Shown: positions 6,820-10,050 of the stretch, one piece after another
How the letters are laid out: each line of letters opens with the position of its first letter
Position numbering within the stretch: the stretch's first letter is position 1
Assembly: GCA_028711675.1 (NCBI GenBank)
Contig: JAQTRT010000094.1
Location: 1 to 10,050, forward strand
DNA: 10,050 bases
Origin: a bacterium
GTDB taxonomy: Bacteria; Spirochaetota; JAHITG01
Direction: 5' to 3'
The notes under the pieces: model-generated
The model's input: only the letters and a program-made list of their open reading frames with translations
What the model was told of the DNA's origin: nothing
Databases searched by the model: none
Translations under genes and position numbers: made by a program

Positions 6820-7659
6820 ATGAATAACACATTATATTCCATATTTAAAAAGGGGAGCAAGACTTATTTTTATTCCAGTATATTTTTCCCCAAAAAGGTG
6901 AAAGAGGATGTCTTTACGCTCTACAGCTTTGTGCGCACAGCAGATGACTTTGTGGACAGTGTGCCGCAGCAGAAGAAAGGGTTCATCCAATTCAAAAAAA
7001 ATTATGAAAAAGCCATACAGGGAAAAAGGTCCGGGGACCTGGTCATAGACGGTTTCTGCGGCCTGTGCCGGAGGATGGATTTCCGGAGGGAATGGATCAG
7101 GCTGTTCCTGAAAGCCATGGAAATGGACCTGTTTAAAAAAAGATATTTCACTCTGGCAGAGACAAAAGAATATATGGTGGGTTCTGCGGAGGTGATCGGA
7201 TTGATGATGGCCAGGATCATGGGGCTTCCGGACAGGTCGTTTTCCCGGGCGCGGCTCCTGGGCCGGTCCATGCAGTATATCAATTTCATCAGGGATATCA
7301 GGGAAGACAGGAGTTTGGGCCGGACATATCTGCCGCTGGCCGAACTGAAGAAAGCAGGCTTGAAGAGCCTGGAGTATCAGGATATTATCCGCGAGCCGGA
7401 GAAGTTCAGGAAATTCATACAAAGCCAGCTGGATATCTATTCCCGATGGCAGAAAGAGGCGGAAAAAGGATACCGGTATATCCCGAAAAGATATCTGGTG
7501 CCCGTGAAAACAGCCTCGGAGATGTACCAATGGACAGCAGAGACCATCCGGAAAGACCCGTTCGTTGTCTTCCGGAAAAAAGTGAAGCCCCCCTTCATGC
7601 TCATCCTTTACCATGTGATCCGCAACATGCTGGGAGGGTGGAACGTTTCACGGCCTTGA
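6820..7659 (+). CDS. Phytoene/squalene synthase family protein
   Basis: Head-to-head prenyl transferase of the trans-isoprenyl diphosphate synthase class: it joins two GGPP to phytoene or two FPP to squalene. Both aspartate-rich motifs are present: 'RTADDFVD' with D42xxxD46, and 'QYINFIRDIREDRSLGRTYLP' split here as D159xxxD163 followed by the G-R-x-Y-L-P signature (167-172). The 279 residues fit the family. No membrane segment is evident; these enzymes usually work at the inner face of the cytoplasmic membrane. ATG 6820 follows a weak AGGT (6807-6810). Sequence alone does not separate CrtB from HpnC/HpnD/SQS types, and no phytoene desaturase, squalene-hopene cyclase or hpn gene is in the window, so no symbol is given. 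It is last in the + strand run; its last 12 bp overlap the end of mutY on the other strand. Confidence 0.93.
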   Translation: MNNTLYSIFKKGSKTYFYSSIFFPKKVKEDVFTLYSFVRTADDFVDSVPQQKKGFIQFKKNYEKAIQGKRSGDLVIDGFCGLCRRMDFRREWIRLFLKAMEMDLFKKRYFTLAETKEYMVGSAEVIGLMMARIMGLPDRSFSRARLLGRSMQYINFIRDIREDRSLGRTYLPLAELKKAGLKSLEYQDIIREPEKFRKFIQSQLDIYSRWQKEAEKGYRYIPKRYLVPVKTASEMYQWTAETIRKDPFVVFRKKVKPPFMLILYHVIRNMLGGWNVSRP

Positions 7660-8706
7660 GAGGAGAGCAGCGATCTTCCGGTAAGCTGAAGGCATGGGAA
7701 ATCTGCGGAGCGCGGTCCTGTCCACCCATTTCCCTTCTTTATCCACAGCCGCATGCAGGGCACTGACTTTATACATCACAGGATAAAGCCTGTCCCTGTA
7801 TTTCGTGTAATGGTGGCTGACAGGTTTTAATACTGCTGTTTGTTCGAATTCTTTAGCGATCCTTTTTTTGATGAGATCCTCACAAGCCTGCTTCATGGGG
7901 ATTGCGGGGAAGAGCCATAAGCCTTTCAGAACACCTTTCTGCTTCTGCGTGATGAGTACTTTTTCCCCGTGGCAGAGAATAAGGAGCCGCGTTCTTTTCC
8001 CGATGATCCCAGAGGTCTTCCGTTGGGGGATCTTGTTCTGGAGGTTTGATTTGAAGCTCAGGCACCGGCCTTTCAGGGGGCATCGGCTGCAGAAAGGATT
8101 TTCCGGCAGGCAGATGCGCTGGCCCAGTTCCATCATGGCTTCATTGAATTCACCAGGCTGCTTCACAGGGAGCATCTTCCGGAGAAAGGACCTTGTCCGC
8201 TCCTCTTCTTTTTTATCCGGATTTTTCAGGGCAAGGAGCCTCTGGACGATCCTTTTTACATTGGCATCCATGACAGGATAAGGCTTCCGGAAAGCCAGGC
8301 TTAAAATGGCGGAAGCCGTGTAATCGCCTATACCCGGCAGGCTTCGCAGGTCTTCATAATGATCCGGTATCTTTCCCCGGAATTTTTTCGTAATGAGCCG
8401 GCTGGCCAGGAGAATGTTCCGGCACCGGGAATAATATCCCAGGCCTTCCCACAAGACCATGGCTTCCCTTTCCGGAGCCCGGGCCAGTTGCTTAATACCG
8501 GGGAATTTTTTCATCCATTTTGTGAAATACGGGATAACCGTACTGACAACGGTCTGCTGGAGCATGATCTCGGATATCCAGACAGAATAAGGGGTCCGGT
8601 CATGACGCCAGGGAAGGTCCTTTTTTTCCGAAGAAAACCATTGTAAGAGCTTCCTGAGAGCGGGCTTCAGACCCAGTTGGGGTGAGTGTGTTCTTTTTTG
8701 GGGCAT
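7648..8706 (-). CDS. mutY: A/G-specific adenine DNA glycosylase
   Basis: Base-excision repair enzyme that removes adenine mispaired with 8-oxoguanine. Catalytic E46 lies in 'SEIMLQQT' (45-52) and D147 in 'VMDANV' (145-150); the helix-hairpin-helix is 'LPGIGDYTASAI' (123-134), with Y129 at the conserved position, and 'GLGYYSR' (88-94) is typical. The [4Fe-4S] loop has the standard C-x6-C-x2-C-x5-C spacing (C199, C206, C209, C215). After a linker, residues about 237-352 form the Nudix-like 8-oxoG-recognition domain, with 'VSHHY' (296-300) matching the FSH loop. Length 352 is normal. ATG 8706 follows a strong GGGGGAAGGG stretch in the 18-nt gap after the metallophosphoesterase gene, so the two are probably co-transcribed. 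Its stop lies inside the convergent phytoene/squalene synthase gene. Confidence 0.97.
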   Translation of the reverse strand: MPQKRTHSPQLGLKPALRKLLQWFSSEKKDLPWRHDRTPYSVWISEIMLQQTVVSTVIPYFTKWMKKFPGIKQLARAPEREAMVLWEGLGYYSRCRNILLASRLITKKFRGKIPDHYEDLRSLPGIGDYTASAILSLAFRKPYPVMDANVKRIVQRLLALKNPDKKEEERTRSFLRKMLPVKQPGEFNEAMMELGQRICLPENPFCSRCPLKGRCLSFKSNLQNKIPQRKTSGIIGKRTRLLILCHGEKVLITQKQKGVLKGLWLFPAIPMKQACEDLIKKRIAKEFEQTAVLKPVSHHYTKYRDRLYPVMYKVSALHAAVDKEGKWVDRTALRRFPMPSAYRKIAALLSRP

Positions 8707-8724
8707 AGATACCCTTCCCCCGTG

Positions 8725-9819
8725 TTACTGTAAAATAAATTTTACGATCTCACATCTGGAGAAAAGCCGCATGGGCGGCCCCCATATGCCTGTTCCCGAT
8801 GTGGTGTAAATATACGCGTCTTTGAACTGGTAGAGGCCGTAAGGATATTTAAACAACAGATAGACCAGCGGATAGAGAGGAGGGAGCTGGCCGTTATGGA
8901 TATGGCCGGACAACTGGAGGCTTACCCCGTTTTTAACGGCTTCCTGGAAATGAAGGGGCTGGTGCGAAAGCAGGATGACAGGTCTGGTCTTATCGCAGTT
9001 CCTGAGTGCTTTAACCAGATCAGGGCTGAGGCCGGGATACTGTTTTCCCGCAGGGTCGTTGATGCCTGCCACATCAAGGAGGCCCGCGATACGGACACTT
9101 TCGTTATTCAGTATCCTGATGCCTGTACTCTTTCCCAGCTCCAGGAAATGGTTGAAGCCGTTATAGAATTCATGGTTGCCCGGTACGGCATATATCCCGT
9201 ACCGCGCCTTCAGGCCTTTCAGGGCTTCGCAGAACCGGTCCATTTTGCAGACATGTATGTCCATCACATCGCCTGTGATGAGGATGAGGTCCGGGGCCAT
9301 GCTGTTCACCTGGCTTACCATGTCCTGGATCTGTTTCAGGGAAGTGGACGGCCCGATATGGATATCGGACAAATGCACCAGGGAAAGGCCTGATAGGGAA
9401 GAAGGCATGTTCTTTAAAGAAAGTTTGAAGCTCTTTTCTACCGGCTTTTGCGACGCGTTCCAGAGGCTGAATCCCGTGGACAGGGCAATGAGGAAAAGAC
9501 AGATGGTCGTGAGAAGCGTGTTGTGATGGGAAAGGAATATGTTCAGGATATCTTTCAGTAAAAAGAACGAAACGGAGATGGAGAGGATACCGAGCCAGAC
9601 CGAGCCGGTATAAATGAGGCTTTTGACCGTGTACGCCCTGCTGAGGAACTCGGCGGCGAAAAAGGAAAGCCCCATGACCAGCAGGAATATTTTAAGATAG
9701 AGGACGGGCCGGCCGGACAGGTTCAGGTCAATGACCAGGCGGTGATATACGTAATAATGCATGGAGAAATATACGGACAGGGCGATTATGATAAAGATCA
9801 GGAATGAGATAAGCTTCAT
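8725..9819 (-). CDS. Membrane-anchored calcineurin-like metallophosphoesterase
   Basis: A longer frame begins at 9873, but the ATG at 9819 is preferred because GAGGTG lies 4 nt before it and the product then opens with a membrane helix ('MKLISFLIFIIIALSVYF'). The resulting 364-residue protein has four predicted membrane segments (about 3-25, 38-58, 66-88, 103-120), then a calcineurin-like phosphoesterase domain from about 145. Metal-ligand motifs are complete: 'DIHIG' (D152, H154), 'GD' (183-184), 'GNHE' (214-217), H286 in 'LLSHQP', and 'GHIH' (305-308). It resembles YkuE/YaeI-type membrane enzymes. Possible substrates include a lipid or nucleotide-sugar diphosphate; Chlamydia LpxG, a lipid A-pathway hydrolase, is a relative of this general type, but a lipid A role here is only a guess. 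It is first in the two-gene minus-strand unit with mutY. Confidence 0.9.
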   Translation of the reverse strand: MKLISFLIFIIIALSVYFSMHYYVYHRLVIDLNLSGRPVLYLKIFLLVMGLSFFAAEFLSRAYTVKSLIYTGSVWLGILSISVSFFLLKDILNIFLSHHNTLLTTICLFLIALSTGFSLWNASQKPVEKSFKLSLKNMPSSLSGLSLVHLSDIHIGPSTSLKQIQDMVSQVNSMAPDLILITGDVMDIHVCKMDRFCEALKGLKARYGIYAVPGNHEFYNGFNHFLELGKSTGIRILNNESVRIAGLLDVAGINDPAGKQYPGLSPDLVKALRNCDKTRPVILLSHQPLHFQEAVKNGVSLQLSGHIHNGQLPPLYPLVYLLFKYPYGLYQFKDAYIYTTSGTGIWGPPMRLFSRCEIVKFILQ

Positions 9820-9823
9820 CTTG

Positions 9824-9829
9824 CACCTC
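9824..9829 (-). promoter_or_regulatory. Shine-Dalgarno deciding the metallophosphoesterase start
   Basis: On the minus strand GAGGTG reads from 9829 to 9824, followed by CAAG and ATG at 9819-9817. The upstream ATG at 9873 has no comparable site and would add 18 polar residues in front of the first membrane helix. Confidence 0.65.
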
Positions 9830-9925
9830 GTTTTTTTCTGTCTATATGATAATACCTGGAATTCAAAAGACAAGGGAAAATGACCTCTAAAGTGTACAAC
9901 ATCTTTTTACAGCGTTAAAAGTCCA

Positions 9926-9954
9926 TTGACTTTATTTTTAAAATAATTTTTATT
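9926..9954 (+). promoter_or_regulatory. Candidate promoter for the gene at the right edge
   Basis: TTGACT (9926-9931, 5 of 6 to the -35 consensus) is followed after 17 nt by TTTATT (9949-9954, 4 of 6 to the -10 consensus). It lies in the 168-bp divergent intergenic region 9820-9987, which must also hold the start signal for the minus-strand metallophosphoesterase unit; ATAATA at 9849-9854 (TATTAT on the minus strand) is a possible -10 for that side, without a good -35. Confidence 0.35.
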
Positions 9955-9987
9955 CACAGGCGGGGCGTTAAAAAGGGGGACATGCAC

Positions 9988-10050
9988 ATGAAGAATTACA
10001 CCAGGCTTCTGAAAAGCAGGCTGTCCGTCAACGGACTGGATTCCGCGACA
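9988..10050 (+). CDS. N-terminal fragment of an unidentified protein (3' partial)
   Basis: ATG at 9988 is preceded by GGGGGA (9975-9980) at 7-nt spacing and opens a frame that runs off the window: 'MKNYTRLLKSRLSVNGLDSA', then T. An in-frame ATG at 9982 is too close to the Shine-Dalgarno. The 21 visible residues are basic and show no signal peptide or recognisable motif, so no function is proposed. Confidence 0.6.
   Translation, partial: MKNYTRLLKSRLSVNGLDSAT

Noticed and set aside
6832..7614. Minus-strand 260-codon frame inside the phytoene/squalene synthase gene
   Set aside because: Fully antisense to a gene with both DxxxD motifs; its His/Pro/Gln-rich translation is typical of a mirror frame.
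8896..9393. Plus-strand 165-codon frame opposite the metallophosphoesterase
   Set aside because: It covers the reverse complement of the catalytic motifs and has no homology pattern of its own.
5012..9819. Frequent TCCGG/CCGGA words as a possible uptake or Chi-like signal
   Set aside because: They occur mainly as arginine/proline/serine codon pairs in the GC-richer genes, with no fixed longer consensus or orientation that I could see.

Overview
The window looks like chromosomal DNA of a diderm (Gram-negative-type) bacterium, probably from a poorly cultured phylum. A PorV/UPF0164-type outer-membrane barrel, a mevalonate-independent isoprenoid gene (ispH), a phytoene/squalene synthase-family gene and a two-zinc-knuckle leucyl-tRNA synthetase fit lineages such as Omnitrophota, Elusimicrobiota or the FCB group. 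That placement is a guess from gene content; there is no rRNA or other firm marker here.

Layout. (1) 3-1217 (+) is the 3' part of a gene for an outer-membrane beta-barrel fused to a TolB-N/FlgO-like periplasmic domain; its 5' end lies outside the window. (2) 1218-2516 is an AT-rich accessory patch: a small protein with a dockerin-like calcium loop (GTG start at 1240), a type II toxin-antitoxin module with an intact ribbon-helix-helix antitoxin (1735-1977) and a RelE-type toxin broken by a 1-nt frameshift (1970-2247), then about 270 bp without a convincing gene. (3) 2517-7659 (+) is a tight run of four genes: leuS, a family 2 glycosyltransferase, ispH and a phytoene/squalene synthase, with gaps of 11, 8 and 36 nt, probably one operon. 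(4) 7648-9819 (-) is a convergent pair, a four-TM metallophosphoesterase followed by mutY; the 3' end of mutY overlaps the 3' end of the phytoene synthase gene by 12 bp. (5) A divergent intergenic region (9820-9987) leads into the first codons of another + strand gene.

How the genes relate. IspH makes the C5 isoprenoid precursors IPP and DMAPP, and the phytoene/squalene synthase family condenses two C15 or C20 prenyl diphosphates, so their adjacency suggests local investment in carotenoid or squalene/hopanoid precursors. LeuS and MutY are housekeeping genes. I found no CRISPR array, tRNA, rRNA, insertion sequence or clearly novel multi-gene system. The least ordinary items are the barrel-TolB-N fusion, the disrupted toxin beside its intact antitoxin, and the dockerin-like orphan.
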